Below, piece after piece: positions 45,509 through 54,238 of a DNA stretch of 64,000 nucleotides. The position numbers were made by a program, and so were the translations under genes. The notes under the pieces are model-generated. The model was not told where the DNA came from, searched no databases, and saw only the letters and a list, made by a program, of their open reading frames with translations. The first letter of the stretch is position 1; each line of letters opens with the position of its first letter. Source of the DNA: Bacteroidales bacterium (GTDB taxonomy: Bacteria > Bacteroidota > Bacteroidia > Bacteroidales > F082). Location: contig JAUXMV010000079.1 of assembly GCA_030683155.1 (NCBI GenBank), forward strand, positions 1-64,000. Reading direction: 5' to 3'.

Positions 45509-45919
45509 TTACTTGGTTGATTCTTTTGAATTAATTTCTTCGTTTCTCTTGTTGCATTTATATTCCCTGCCTTTTCTCGTTTTCTGTTTGTGATCCATCA
45601 GAAGCTGAAATTGTTCTTCGGTAATAAAGGGTTTAATAGCAATATCCATTTCATCAAAAAGGGCTTTTTGGTTTTCCCAATTTTGTTTCATCAACTCCCA
45701 GTGCCTGTCGCTGAAAGAATCCAAAATAGGTGAAAGCTGTTCTCTTTGTGCCTCTGTGGGCTGCATGATCTTGTAAAGATGCTCCCTGAAACCCTCTTTT
45801 GTGTTGAATGACTTGATCTTTTCAACTTTGTTTCGCGTCACTCTTCCGGTGGTGAGTGTTCCGATGAGTATGCCTGCGATTAAAGTGCCAAAAAGCAGAA
45901 GTATGTATTTTGTTTTCAT
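45509..45919 (-). CDS. Small membrane-anchored Spy/CpxP-like protein
   Basis: 136 residues from ATG 45919 (the frame is open from TTG 45937). One N-terminal helix (YILLLFGTLIAGILIGTLT) followed by a basic, helical periplasmic part with FREHLYKIMQPTEAQREQLSPIL and FITEEQFQLLMDHK. The pattern of a membrane anchor plus a helical LTEEQ-like region recalls periplasmic stress-sensing proteins encoded next to ECF sigma factors. It lies 14 bp after the anti-sigma candidate. Confidence 0.7.
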   Translation of the reverse strand: MKTKYILLLFGTLIAGILIGTLTTGRVTRNKVEKIKSFNTKEGFREHLYKIMQPTEAQREQLSPILDSFSDRHWELMKQNWENQKALFDEMDIAIKPFITEEQFQLLMDHKQKTRKGREYKCNKRNEEINSKESTK

Positions 45920-45933
45920 AGCTGATAGATATT

Positions 45934-46335
45934 TCAATAGTTTGCAATCAGGTTTGTAAAGTCATCGCTTTTAAGGCCCGCTAATCCAAGCAATCCATCA
46001 AGGGTAATTGAATTTTCCTGCCAAACTACATAAAGTAAAAGCAGAACAACAGCTGCAGCTGCTGACATGCTGATGCGAACCATTAATCTGAAGAGGTCTT
46101 TTTGTCGCTCAAACTGATCATTTCTCTGTATAATCCTCATCAAAACACTTTGTGTAAAACCCTGACCAAAATCAGGATGATAGTTTTTGAGACTGCTATC
46201 AATCTTTCTCCATGCATGAAGCGTTTCTTTCATCGTTTGATCCGAATCAAGCTGTTTTTGCAACATCACCTGATCTCCGGCATCGAGCTCTTCAGCAAGT
46301 GCTTTAATGAGTAAAATTTTGTTTTCTTTTTTCAT
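45934..46335 (-). CDS. Anti-sigma factor candidate
   Basis: 133 residues. The cytosolic N-terminal part is helical (LLIKALAEELDAGDQVMLQKQL, with no zinc motif), and a single membrane helix lies near 88-105 (ISMSAAAAVVLLLLYVVW). A short periplasmic tail follows. Its ATG overlaps the sigma-factor stop (ATGA), and membrane topology plus gene order indicate an anti-sigma factor sequestering the upstream ECF sigma. No sequence family was recognised. Confidence 0.75.
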   Translation of the reverse strand: MKKENKILLIKALAEELDAGDQVMLQKQLDSDQTMKETLHAWRKIDSSLKNYHPDFGQGFTQSVLMRIIQRNDQFERQKDLFRLMVRISMSAAAAVVLLLLYVVWQENSITLDGLLGLAGLKSDDFTNLIANY

Positions 46336-46895
46336 GCTTCCTCAAGTTTATTGATTTCAATTCTCAGTTTTTCCAGTCCTCTTGACAATCTTGACAACAC
46401 CGTCCCCAATGGAATGTCAAGCATTTCGGCCGTTTCCTTTGTTGAATAGCCCTGCACCAACCTCAGAATAACAACCGCACGCTGATCAGGTTCAATGGAG
46501 GCAAGTGCCTTGGTAATATGTTCCTGTTCATCGGTCTGAATGTATTGGTCTGATTCAATTATCGTTATATTTTTATTTTTTTTATCTTCCAAAAAATCGA
46601 GCCATTCGTAACGTTTTTTGCGCTTTCGCAACTCATTGATTGAGAGGTTTATGGCAATTCGCGTCAAAAAAGTGGAAACCTTTGCATCATGTCTGTAATT
46701 TTCAACCGAGCTCCAGAAACGAATAAACGTCTCCTGACCTACATCATCTGCTTCCGGACAGTTTCCCAGCATCCCAATAACAACGCGCGCTACCGTTTTT
46801 TGATAGCGATTGATGAGTTCTGCAAGCGCAAGCTCCTTTCCCTGCTTCAACAACTTCACCAGCTCTGCTTCGTCCAACTGTTTGTAGTGCTCCAA
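46332..46895 (-). CDS. ECF-type RNA polymerase sigma factor
   Basis: 187 residues. Region 2 contains ALAELINRYQKTVARV, and DDVGQETFIRFWSSVENY for core binding and -10 recognition. Region 4 has SIEPDQRAVVILRLVQGYSTKETAEMLDIPLGTVLSRLSRGLEKLR, of which GTVLSRLSRG is the recognition helix. The linker holds a Lys/Asp-rich stretch (EDKKNKN). Coupled downstream to a membrane anti-sigma candidate. Signal and regulon unknown. Confidence 0.95.
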   Translation of the reverse strand: MEHYKQLDEAELVKLLKQGKELALAELINRYQKTVARVVIGMLGNCPEADDVGQETFIRFWSSVENYRHDAKVSTFLTRIAINLSINELRKRKKRYEWLDFLEDKKNKNITIIESDQYIQTDEQEHITKALASIEPDQRAVVILRLVQGYSTKETAEMLDIPLGTVLSRLSRGLEKLRIEINKLEEA

Positions 46896-47266
46896 TAGGT
46901 TTCTTTTTTTCCTTGCTGCTAAAAGTTTTACTGCCTGATTTATTTCTAATCTTTGACAAAAGAAAAGAAAGTTTTATTCCTTTTGCTTAATATTCAACAA
47001 CTAAGCCTGACAAAAATACACGCAAAAACGCTATGATTTTTCTTGTCAAATGACTTTTCAATCTTTTGTGATCTTTACTTCTGAAAATCACATTGACGCA
47101 AAGTTCGGTTTTAAGCGTTCATGGCATAAAAAAACACTTAAAAGATCAGTGGTCTTAGTAGAAAAAAGTTGTTGGTTTGTATATCTTTGTCATGAAAGGT
47201 CAGTTTTTTGAATTTTTCTTTGAAGGCAGCATTCATAAAATTTGACAAACACCGAAAAAGCAGGAC
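46896..47266. other. Divergent intergenic region between the sigma factor and the MFS gene
   Basis: 371 bp. A perfect -7 element TATCTTTG lies at 47182-47189 on the plus strand and probably starts the MFS transcript, leaving a leader of about 70 nt. That leader contains an 18-codon reading frame (47192-47245) rich in Phe, starting with ATG right after the element; it may be chance. No convincing minus-strand promoter for the sigma gene was found. Confidence 0.45.
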
Positions 47267-48433
47267 ATGAATCAACGAATGTGGATCAAAGCCGGATTGC
47301 TGGCAGCGAGCACCATGACCATCATGGCTGGCGCCATTGTATCGCCTTCACTTCCACGTATTAGCGAACATTTCGCCGATATGCCCAATATCGCACTTTT
47401 AAGCAGACTCGTCATTACAATGCCTGCGCTTTTTATCGTGTTTTTTTCGAGTCTTGCCGGTTGGTCAATTGATCGTTTTGGACGCCGTGTCATGCTTTTG
47501 GGCTCACTTATTTTGTATGCTTTAGCTGGAACAACAGGTGCTTATGCCGACAATCTTTACGCGATTCTTGCAGGCAGGGCACTGCTTGGAATTGCCGTCG
47601 CAGGCAATATGGTAACGCTGACAACCCTCATCGGCGACTATTTCACAGGGCATGAGCGCAATAGATTTGTTGGTTTTCAAGGTTCTTTCATGGCTTTTGG
47701 AGGTGTCATTTTCATCCTCATTGCGGGCTGGCTGGCCGACATCAGCTGGGAAATGCCCTTTTGGCTCTATGCGCTTTCTTTGCCCATCTGCATTTTGGCA
47801 TGGAAAAGTATTCCCGAGCCGGAAATCAGGCGAAGAAAGGTTTTGCTTCTTTCCAATGAAACGAAACAATTCGATATCAAAACCTCAAAATTTATCTACC
47901 TGATGGGTTTCACCGGAATGGCGCTTTTTTATATCATCCCGGCACAGCTTCCGTTTCTGCTGAAGCAAACCCAAGGTGTATCAAACAGTATGATTGGCTA
48001 TGCTATAAGTGTTTCGACCTTCTCCGGAGCCTTGATATCGCTGTTTTACGGAAGTATCCGTCGCCGGCTCAGCTTTCAATGGATTTATGCAGCAGCTTTC
48101 AGTCTTTTTGCTTTAGGCTACCTGATAATTGCCTCTGCCGGAAGTTTTTACACCATCCTTCTTGGGTTGCTTATTGCAGGCGCAGGAACAGGCTTGCTCA
48201 TGCCCAATGCCAACCTATGGATGATGAGTATTGCTCCCGAAGTAAGTCGCGGCCGCATGATAGGAAACCTGACGATGGCTGTTTTTCTTGGTCAGTTCAT
48301 TTCGCCCATCATGGTGCATCCACTTATTACGCATGGCAGTGTCAATGACGCCTTTTTTTATCCGGGCCTGCTTATGGCAGCCATAGGATTGGCTTTTGCG
48401 GCAGAACAGCTATTGCGAAAAAAAACAGAATAA
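47267..48433 (+). CDS. MFS transporter (drug/sugar efflux type)
   Basis: 388 residues with twelve predicted helices. The family's loop 2-3 motif reads GWSIDRFGRRV, and GRALLGIAVAGN lies in helix 4, an Arg motif typical of drug:H+ antiporters. The central loop with IPEPEIRRRKVLLL separates the two six-helix halves. The substrate cannot be deduced. It stands alone between its own promoter candidate and a weak hairpin after the stop. Confidence 0.9.
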   Translation: MNQRMWIKAGLLAASTMTIMAGAIVSPSLPRISEHFADMPNIALLSRLVITMPALFIVFFSSLAGWSIDRFGRRVMLLGSLILYALAGTTGAYADNLYAILAGRALLGIAVAGNMVTLTTLIGDYFTGHERNRFVGFQGSFMAFGGVIFILIAGWLADISWEMPFWLYALSLPICILAWKSIPEPEIRRRKVLLLSNETKQFDIKTSKFIYLMGFTGMALFYIIPAQLPFLLKQTQGVSNSMIGYAISVSTFSGALISLFYGSIRRRLSFQWIYAAAFSLFALGYLIIASAGSFYTILLGLLIAGAGTGLLMPNANLWMMSIAPEVSRGRMIGNLTMAVFLGQFISPIMVHPLITHGSVNDAFFYPGLLMAAIGLAFAAEQLLRKKTE

Positions 48434-48451
48434 GATTCTGGATAGTGAATT

Positions 48452-48468
48452 TCTGTTATGTTAACAGA
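48452..48468 (+). terminator. Weak hairpin after the MFS gene
   Basis: TCTGTTA and TAACAGA with a TGT loop, followed by CTCTTTCT. A short stem with no strong T-run, so only a possible terminator. Confidence 0.3.
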
Positions 48469-48520
48469 CTCTTTCTGAAATAAGTTTACGCCCGCAATCC
48501 TCCATCAAATCAGTTTCAGC

Positions 48521-48528
48521 TATATTTG
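48521..48528 (+). promoter_or_regulatory. -7 element of the beta-propeller gene
   Basis: TATATTTG is a full match to the Bacteroidota consensus. Transcription would start near 48535, which favours the ATG at 48560 over that at 48542. No TTG box at the right distance. Confidence 0.4.
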
Positions 48529-48559
48529 CAAACGGTCCACAATGGAAAACTGCACACCC

Positions 48560-51148
48560 ATGAAAAGAAAAATCTTCCTGTTCACCTTGCTTCTTGTTAA
48601 CGGAATCGCTACTCTCTATCTGTTTCAAGCCAAAAACGAAACAAAAAATCAGAACCCTGTTTTTCAATCTTTGCCCGAAACAAAAGAACCCAAAATGGCT
48701 CCAAATGACTGGCTGGCCAAACAAAAGCTGTATCCCAATGCAGCATTCAGTTATGAGCATTATCTGTATGCTCTTCAACAGGCGGTTGCACTCCATAAAT
48801 CTTCGCCATTGCGCAATGCTGAATGGGAACTTGCCGGTCCGACAAATATAGGAGGTCGTATAACCGACATCGCAATAAATCCCGCAAACCCCTCTACAAT
48901 GTACATTGGCGCAGCATCCGGCGGGATTTTTAAAACTACCGACAGCGGAAACAGCTGGGAACATCTTTTCACAGATGCCCCTGTGATTTCTATTGGTGCT
49001 TTGGCTATTGATCCCGCAAATGAAAACATCCTCTATGCCGGCACTGGAGAAGCCAACTCATCAAGTTTCAGTTTTATCGGGAATGGCATGTTCAAATCTA
49101 CTGATGCCGGGCAATCATGGAATCATATTGGTCTTGAACAATCGGCATATATTGGTCGGATTCTCGTTGATCACAACAACAGTGAACGCGTTTTTGTGGC
49201 AGCACTGGGAACGCTTTTTACACCCAATGAAATGCGCGGAATCTACCGCAGCATCAATGGTGGCAACAACTGGGAACGCGTGCTTTTTGTATCAGACTCC
49301 ACAGCCGGTGTCGATATTGTGCAACATCCCACTAACCCTGATATTTTGTATGCTACCATGTGGGAACGCATGCGAGGCCTCACCTACCGACGCTCACACG
49401 GCACAACTTCAGGCATCTACAAATCCATCGATGGTGGCGACAGCTGGACTTTGCTTAGCAATGGCCTGCCGGGCGGAAACGAAAAAGGCCGCATTGGTCT
49501 GGCTATTGCCCGAAACAATCCTGAAATTGTTTATGCTTTTATCGACAGGCTTGTGAATGGAAATTTTGTTGCAACGGTTTATAAAACCACCAATGGCGGA
49601 CAAAACTGGCAGCAAACCAACGACGGCAGCCTGAGCGGAATGAACAGCAACTTTGGTTGGTATTTCGGGCAAATACGTGTCGATCCGCAAAATGACAATA
49701 GGATTTGGGTGCTGGGTGTTGACCTTTACAGGAGTGAAAACGGAGGAAACAGCTATACGCAGATAGCAGGTTACTTCAATCTTGATCAAATTTATGTGGA
49801 CCATCATGCCATGTTTATTCATCCTTTAACAGGTGAAATAATTCATGGAAATGACGGCGGACTCTACAAAAGCAGTAATTACGGAAACTCCTGGAGCAAA
49901 ATCAATAACCTTCCTTTGACCCAGTTTTATGCCATTGAGGTGGACTATCTGAACCCCCAACGCATTTATGGAGGAACGCAGGACAACAACACCATCCGAA
50001 CCTGGACAGGAGCGCTCAATGACTGGAACAGAATTCTGGGAGGTGACGGATTTTACACTTTGGTTGATTATACAAACTCCAATACTATATATGCCGAATC
50101 GCAATGGGGAAACCTTGCGCGGTCAACCAACGGCGGAAACAGCTTCAGCGGCATTGCATCCTGGCAGGGCGACCGCACCAACTGGTCATCTCCTTATGTG
50201 ATGCATCCCACAGATCCACAAACATTGTTTTTCGGCACTTACAGAATCTGGAAAACAACCAACAGAGGCAACAGCTGGACGCCTATAAGTGGTGACCTTA
50301 CACACAACATTGCCCAAAGTGGCTTCAGCACAATCACCACAATAGCCATTTCACCACTGAATCCAAATCTGTTGCTTACAGGTTCTGATGATGGCCGTGT
50401 CCATCTTGTTTCAGCCAACGGCACTATCAGCAACGATATCTCTGCCGGCTTGCCTGTTCGCTGGATTACACGTGTTGCCTTCGACCCCTTTGATGTGAAT
50501 ACAATTTATGCAACAGTATCTGGTTTCCGATGGGATGAACCACATCCTTATGTTTTCCGCTCGACCAATCTCGGACAAAGCTGGGAACCCATCAGCAGCA
50601 ACCTTCCTGCTTTGCCGGTGAATGTTATCGTTGCAGATCCTTCGCGGCAGGGCTGGCTCTATATCGGCACTGATGCAGGTATTTTCTACACCGAAAACGG
50701 CGGTGCAAACTGGGGAAGTCTTATGCAAGGCTTACCGAATGTTCCTGTCACCGACCTGAAAATTCATCAGCCAACAAGAACTTTGGTAGCCGGAACCTAT
50801 GGTTGTTCGGCTTACCGGTTAAATCTGGATTTGATTACAGGAAACGGTGCAATCAGTGAAGTTCCTGTTTTTTCAACACTTAAAGCTCCTTACCCAAATC
50901 CGGTAAATTCAAACCAACAGCTTACTGTTGAGTATTACCTTGCAAACGATATGCAGTGTACACTTGAAATTTTCGATGCAAGCGGAAGAAAAATTCAAAC
51001 ACTGTTTTCGGGAATCCAAAAAGGCGGGACACAACAGCTTAGCTGGAATTTGACTGATAATCAGGGAAGGAAACTTTCCAAAGGCGTTTATGTGCTTCGG
51101 TTGGTAACGAAAGAAGAAGTGAAAGAGCAAAAAATCATTCTCAATTAA
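48560..51148 (+). CDS. T9SS-exported BNR/sortilin-like beta-propeller protein
   Basis: 862 residues from the ATG at 48560 (signal MKRKIFLFTLLLVNGIATLYL; an alternative ATG lies at 48542). Many BNR/Asp-box repeats of the type STDAGQSW, SINGGNNW, SIDGGDSWT, TTNGGQNW and STNLGQSWEP build two beta-propellers, as in VPS10/sortilin-like or xyloglucanase-like proteins. The last 85 residues are a type A type IX sorting domain (APYPNPVNSN, GRKIQTL, LSKGVYVLRLV, ending KIILN). It is therefore a secreted or surface-attached protein. No catalytic Asp pair could be assigned by eye, so it may be a binding rather than hydrolytic protein. Confidence 0.88.
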   Translation: MKRKIFLFTLLLVNGIATLYLFQAKNETKNQNPVFQSLPETKEPKMAPNDWLAKQKLYPNAAFSYEHYLYALQQAVALHKSSPLRNAEWELAGPTNIGGRITDIAINPANPSTMYIGAASGGIFKTTDSGNSWEHLFTDAPVISIGALAIDPANENILYAGTGEANSSSFSFIGNGMFKSTDAGQSWNHIGLEQSAYIGRILVDHNNSERVFVAALGTLFTPNEMRGIYRSINGGNNWERVLFVSDSTAGVDIVQHPTNPDILYATMWERMRGLTYRRSHGTTSGIYKSIDGGDSWTLLSNGLPGGNEKGRIGLAIARNNPEIVYAFIDRLVNGNFVATVYKTTNGGQNWQQTNDGSLSGMNSNFGWYFGQIRVDPQNDNRIWVLGVDLYRSENGGNSYTQIAGYFNLDQIYVDHHAMFIHPLTGEIIHGNDGGLYKSSNYGNSWSKINNLPLTQFYAIEVDYLNPQRIYGGTQDNNTIRTWTGALNDWNRILGGDGFYTLVDYTNSNTIYAESQWGNLARSTNGGNSFSGIASWQGDRTNWSSPYVMHPTDPQTLFFGTYRIWKTTNRGNSWTPISGDLTHNIAQSGFSTITTIAISPLNPNLLLTGSDDGRVHLVSANGTISNDISAGLPVRWITRVAFDPFDVNTIYATVSGFRWDEPHPYVFRSTNLGQSWEPISSNLPALPVNVIVADPSRQGWLYIGTDAGIFYTENGGANWGSLMQGLPNVPVTDLKIHQPTRTLVAGTYGCSAYRLNLDLITGNGAISEVPVFSTLKAPYPNPVNSNQQLTVEYYLANDMQCTLEIFDASGRKIQTLFSGIQKGGTQQLSWNLTDNQGRKLSKGVYVLRLVTKEEVKEQKIILN

Positions 51149-51738
51149 CTGCCATTTTTGGTGCTTAATGCTTTGCACATTTCATGTCTGAAACAATCTG
51201 AAAGATGATCGTTCACCATGCCGGCAGCTTGCATGAAAGCATAGCAAATCGTGCTTCCAACAAATTTGAAGCCTTTGCTGATCAATGCCTTGCTCATAGC
51301 ATCTGATTCCTTGCTTTTTGCTGGTATATCCGTCATCGTTTCCCAGGTATTGACGATGGTTTTTCCATCGGTAAACTGCCAGATAAAACGGTCAAAACTG
51401 CCATATTCTTTTTGAATTTTCAGAAATGCCTGTGCGTTGATTATTGTAGCACGCACTTTCAAGTTGTTGCGAACAATAGCTGCGTTTTGAAGCAATTTTT
51501 CGATCTTATCATTGTCATAAAAAGCAATCTTTTCGGCATCGAAACCATCGAAAGCCTCTCTGAAAGCCTCTCTCTTGTTGAGAATTGTTTGCCAGCTCAA
51601 GCCAGCCTGAAAAGCATCAAGCACTAAAAACTCAAATAATTTATCATCATCATGCAGCGGAACTCCCCACTCGTTGTCGTGATACTGAATCATCAGCGCA
51701 TTGGTTCCCGGCCAGTTACAGCGTTTAATTTCTGTCAT
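51145..51738 (-). CDS. tag: DNA-3-methyladenine glycosylase I
   Basis: 197 residues from ATG 51738 (the open frame reaches 51798, but MTEIKRCNWPG is the family start). It excises 3-methyladenine from alkylated DNA. Seen: RCNWPG, YHDNEWGVPL, LDAFQAGLSWQTILNKR, and VNDHLSDCFRH. Cys and His in the first two, with His and Cys in the last, form the Tag zinc site. It converges on the beta-propeller gene, and the two stop codons share the bases TTAA at 51145-51148. Confidence 0.95.
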   Translation of the reverse strand: MTEIKRCNWPGTNALMIQYHDNEWGVPLHDDDKLFEFLVLDAFQAGLSWQTILNKREAFREAFDGFDAEKIAFYDNDKIEKLLQNAAIVRNNLKVRATIINAQAFLKIQKEYGSFDRFIWQFTDGKTIVNTWETMTDIPAKSKESDAMSKALISKGFKFVGSTICYAFMQAAGMVNDHLSDCFRHEMCKALSTKNGS

Positions 51739-51877
51739 AGTATTCAAGATTGGTTTTTGAAAGTGCGCGAAGATACATTGCTTAAAACAAAAAATCAATT
51801 TATCAGCCTTTTACTTTCGGGAAGATACCCAAAACTTTATATCATCGTGTTCAAAGGCTGTGATTTAGGTTTTTTAT

Positions 51878-51885
51878 TAGTTTTG
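51878..51885 (+). promoter_or_regulatory. -7 element of the S46 peptidase gene
   Basis: TAGTTTTG fits TAnnTTTG, 39 bp before the ATG at 51925. A -33 TTG is not obvious. Confidence 0.35.
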
Positions 51886-51924
51886 CTTTTCAAAATTTCG
51901 CACATCAATAATCAAATTTTTATC

Positions 51925-54135
51925 ATGAAAAAATTCTTCTTAACGCTGCTGATTCTTGGATCTGTATTCCGTTTCACAGCAAAAGCCGATGAAGGCATGT
52001 GGATTCCGATGCTGGTTGACAAACTCAACCATGCCGACATGCAAAAGCTTGGACTTAAACTTTCAGCTGAAGAAATCTACAGTGTAAACAACAACAGTCT
52101 TAAGGATGCCATTGTCATTTTTGGAAGAGGCTGCACCGGTGAAATCATCTCCGATCAGGGCTTGCTTCTGACCAATCACCACTGTGGTTATGGCTCGATA
52201 CAATCAATCAGTTCGGTGGAAAACGACTATCTAAAGAATGGTTTTTGGGCAAGAAACTTCGAAGAAGAAATTCATATTGAGGGTCTTACAGTGCAGTTTT
52301 TAATCCGCATGGAAGACGTGACAGAGAAAATTCTCGAAGGCATTGATGCTACAACCAACGAAAAAGACCGCAGTGAAACTATTCGCAAACGTATGGGCGA
52401 AATTGAAAAATCTGCTACAGAGCGCTCACATTACAATGCCGTTGTAAAAGATTATTTCGAAGGAAATCAGTATTACCTTTTGGTTTATGAAACCTTCCGC
52501 GATGTCCGTCTTGCCGGAACCCCTCCTGAAGTGATCGGAAAATTTGGCGCCGACACCGACAACTGGATGTGGCCGCGCCATACAGGTGACTTTGCGATGT
52601 TCAGAGTTTATGCGGGTGCCGACAATAAACCTGCCGATTACAGCAAAGAAAACAAACCCTTCAAACCACGTCATTTTTTACCCATTTCACTTGATGGTGT
52701 GAAAAAAGATGATTTTTCGATGATCCTTGGAAATCCAGGCAGCACCGAACGCTATCTCACTTCCTGGGGCGTTGAAATGGCTGTTAACGAAACCAATCCA
52801 ATACGTGTGAAAATTCGTGCCGAAAAGCTGCGCATCATGGACGAAGGCAGAGATGCAAGCGACAAAGTGCGTTTGCAATATGCAAGTAAACATGCTGGTG
52901 TTGCTAACGGCTGGAAATATTTTATTGGTCAGACCAGAGGTTTGAAACGCTTAAAAGTTGTTGAAGAAAAGCAACAGATTGAGAAAGATTTCATGGCCCG
53001 CCTTGAAGCTGACAAAAATCTGATGATAAAATATGGGTCGGCACTTCCGCTCATCAAAGATGCATACAAAACAATGGCAGAATACAACCTCAGCCGCTGG
53101 TATATGGTTGAAGCCGTGCTTTCAGGCAGCGATATTCTGAATATAGCAAACCGTTTGAATAAATTGAACGAGCTTCTTTCTGATAAAAATGCAGATAAAG
53201 AAGCGATCAGTAAAGAAGTTGAACGATTGCAAAAATCTGTTGAAGGTGCATACAAAAACTTCGATGCAGGTGTTGAGCAAAACATGCTTGCCCGCATGAT
53301 GGAAATGTATTATAAAGATGTTCCGGTTGCATTTCAGCCAACACTATTAAGAGAAATGGTTTCCAAAAACAAAAATAATTTTGACGCTTTTGCTGCTGAT
53401 GTTTTTGCAAAATCAATCTTTAGCAGCCCTGAAAAAGTGAATGCCTTTTTGGCTTCCCCAAAAGCAAAAGCTATTTCTTCCGATCCCGCTTACAAGCTTG
53501 TGAGAGCTTTCATGGATGTAAATCAAAAATTGCAACAAGCTACAGTTGAAGCCAATGCAAATCTGCGGAAAGGAAATCGCTTGTTTTTGGCCGGACTCAT
53601 GGAAATGTATCCTGAGAGAAAATTCTACCCAAATGCCAATTTCAGTCTGCGCCTCACCTACGGAACCGTTCAGGATTATTACCCTGCTGATGCGGTACAT
53701 TATGACCTTGTAACTACAACCAATGGCATTTTGGAAAAAGAAGACCCTTCAACCTGGGAATTTGTTGTGCCTGAAAAGCTGAAGAAAATGATTGAAAACA
53801 AAGACTACGGCATCTATGGAAATCCTGATGGAACGATGGCTGTGAACTTCCTTACAGATCATGATATCACAGGTGGAAATTCCGGAAGCCCTGTTATCAA
53901 TGGTGAAGGCCACCTTATCGGACTTGCTTTTGACGGCAACTGGGAAGCAATGAGTGGTGATATTGCTTTTGAACCTGCGCTGCAAAGAACCATCAGCGTT
54001 GATGTTCGCTACGTGCTGCTGATCGTCGATAAATTTGCAGGGGCTAAAAACCTTATCGATGAAATGGTGATTTTTAAAGATGGTAAAAATATCCTTCGCG
54101 ACCTCAATCCAACTGAAGATGCACGCATGAGATAG
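51925..54135 (+). CDS. dpp7: S46-family dipeptidyl-peptidase, DPP7-type
   Basis: 736 residues from ATG 51925, which begins a signal peptide (MKKFFLTLLILGSVF...); the longer frame from 51652 overlaps tag. Chymotrypsin-like catalytic residues can be placed at His86 (TNHHCGYG), Asp222 (RHTGDF) and Ser653 (GGNSGSP). A helical domain inserted between Asp and Ser is the S46 hallmark. The specificity position 18 residues after the Ser is Gly671 (LAFDGNWEAMSG), as in DPP7, not the Arg of Asp/Glu-specific DPP11, from memory of the P. gingivalis enzymes. It releases dipeptides from peptides in the periplasm for amino-acid fermentation. Confidence 0.93.
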   Translation: MKKFFLTLLILGSVFRFTAKADEGMWIPMLVDKLNHADMQKLGLKLSAEEIYSVNNNSLKDAIVIFGRGCTGEIISDQGLLLTNHHCGYGSIQSISSVENDYLKNGFWARNFEEEIHIEGLTVQFLIRMEDVTEKILEGIDATTNEKDRSETIRKRMGEIEKSATERSHYNAVVKDYFEGNQYYLLVYETFRDVRLAGTPPEVIGKFGADTDNWMWPRHTGDFAMFRVYAGADNKPADYSKENKPFKPRHFLPISLDGVKKDDFSMILGNPGSTERYLTSWGVEMAVNETNPIRVKIRAEKLRIMDEGRDASDKVRLQYASKHAGVANGWKYFIGQTRGLKRLKVVEEKQQIEKDFMARLEADKNLMIKYGSALPLIKDAYKTMAEYNLSRWYMVEAVLSGSDILNIANRLNKLNELLSDKNADKEAISKEVERLQKSVEGAYKNFDAGVEQNMLARMMEMYYKDVPVAFQPTLLREMVSKNKNNFDAFAADVFAKSIFSSPEKVNAFLASPKAKAISSDPAYKLVRAFMDVNQKLQQATVEANANLRKGNRLFLAGLMEMYPERKFYPNANFSLRLTYGTVQDYYPADAVHYDLVTTTNGILEKEDPSTWEFVVPEKLKKMIENKDYGIYGNPDGTMAVNFLTDHDITGGNSGSPVINGEGHLIGLAFDGNWEAMSGDIAFEPALQRTISVDVRYVLLIVDKFAGAKNLIDEMVIFKDGKNILRDLNPTEDARMR

Positions 54136-54177
54136 TTTTTGTCTTTCAGATTTGAAAGCAAAACACATACTGATAAT

Positions 54178-54217
54178 AAATCCTGATTTATCCATCTTCG
54201 GATAAGTCAGGATTTTT
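54178..54217 (+). terminator. Intrinsic terminator after the S46 peptidase
   Basis: AAATCCTGA-TTATCC pairs with GGATAA-TCAGGATTT (one internal mismatch) around a 6-nt loop, followed by TTCTTTTC. A strong stem and T-rich tail. Confidence 0.85.
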
Positions 54218-54238
54218 CTTTTCGTTTAACTTTGCAGC

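Noticed and set aside
51652-51924. N-terminal extension of the S46 peptidase frame
   Set aside because: It overlaps tag, has no family similarity, and the ATG at 51925 opens a signal peptide.
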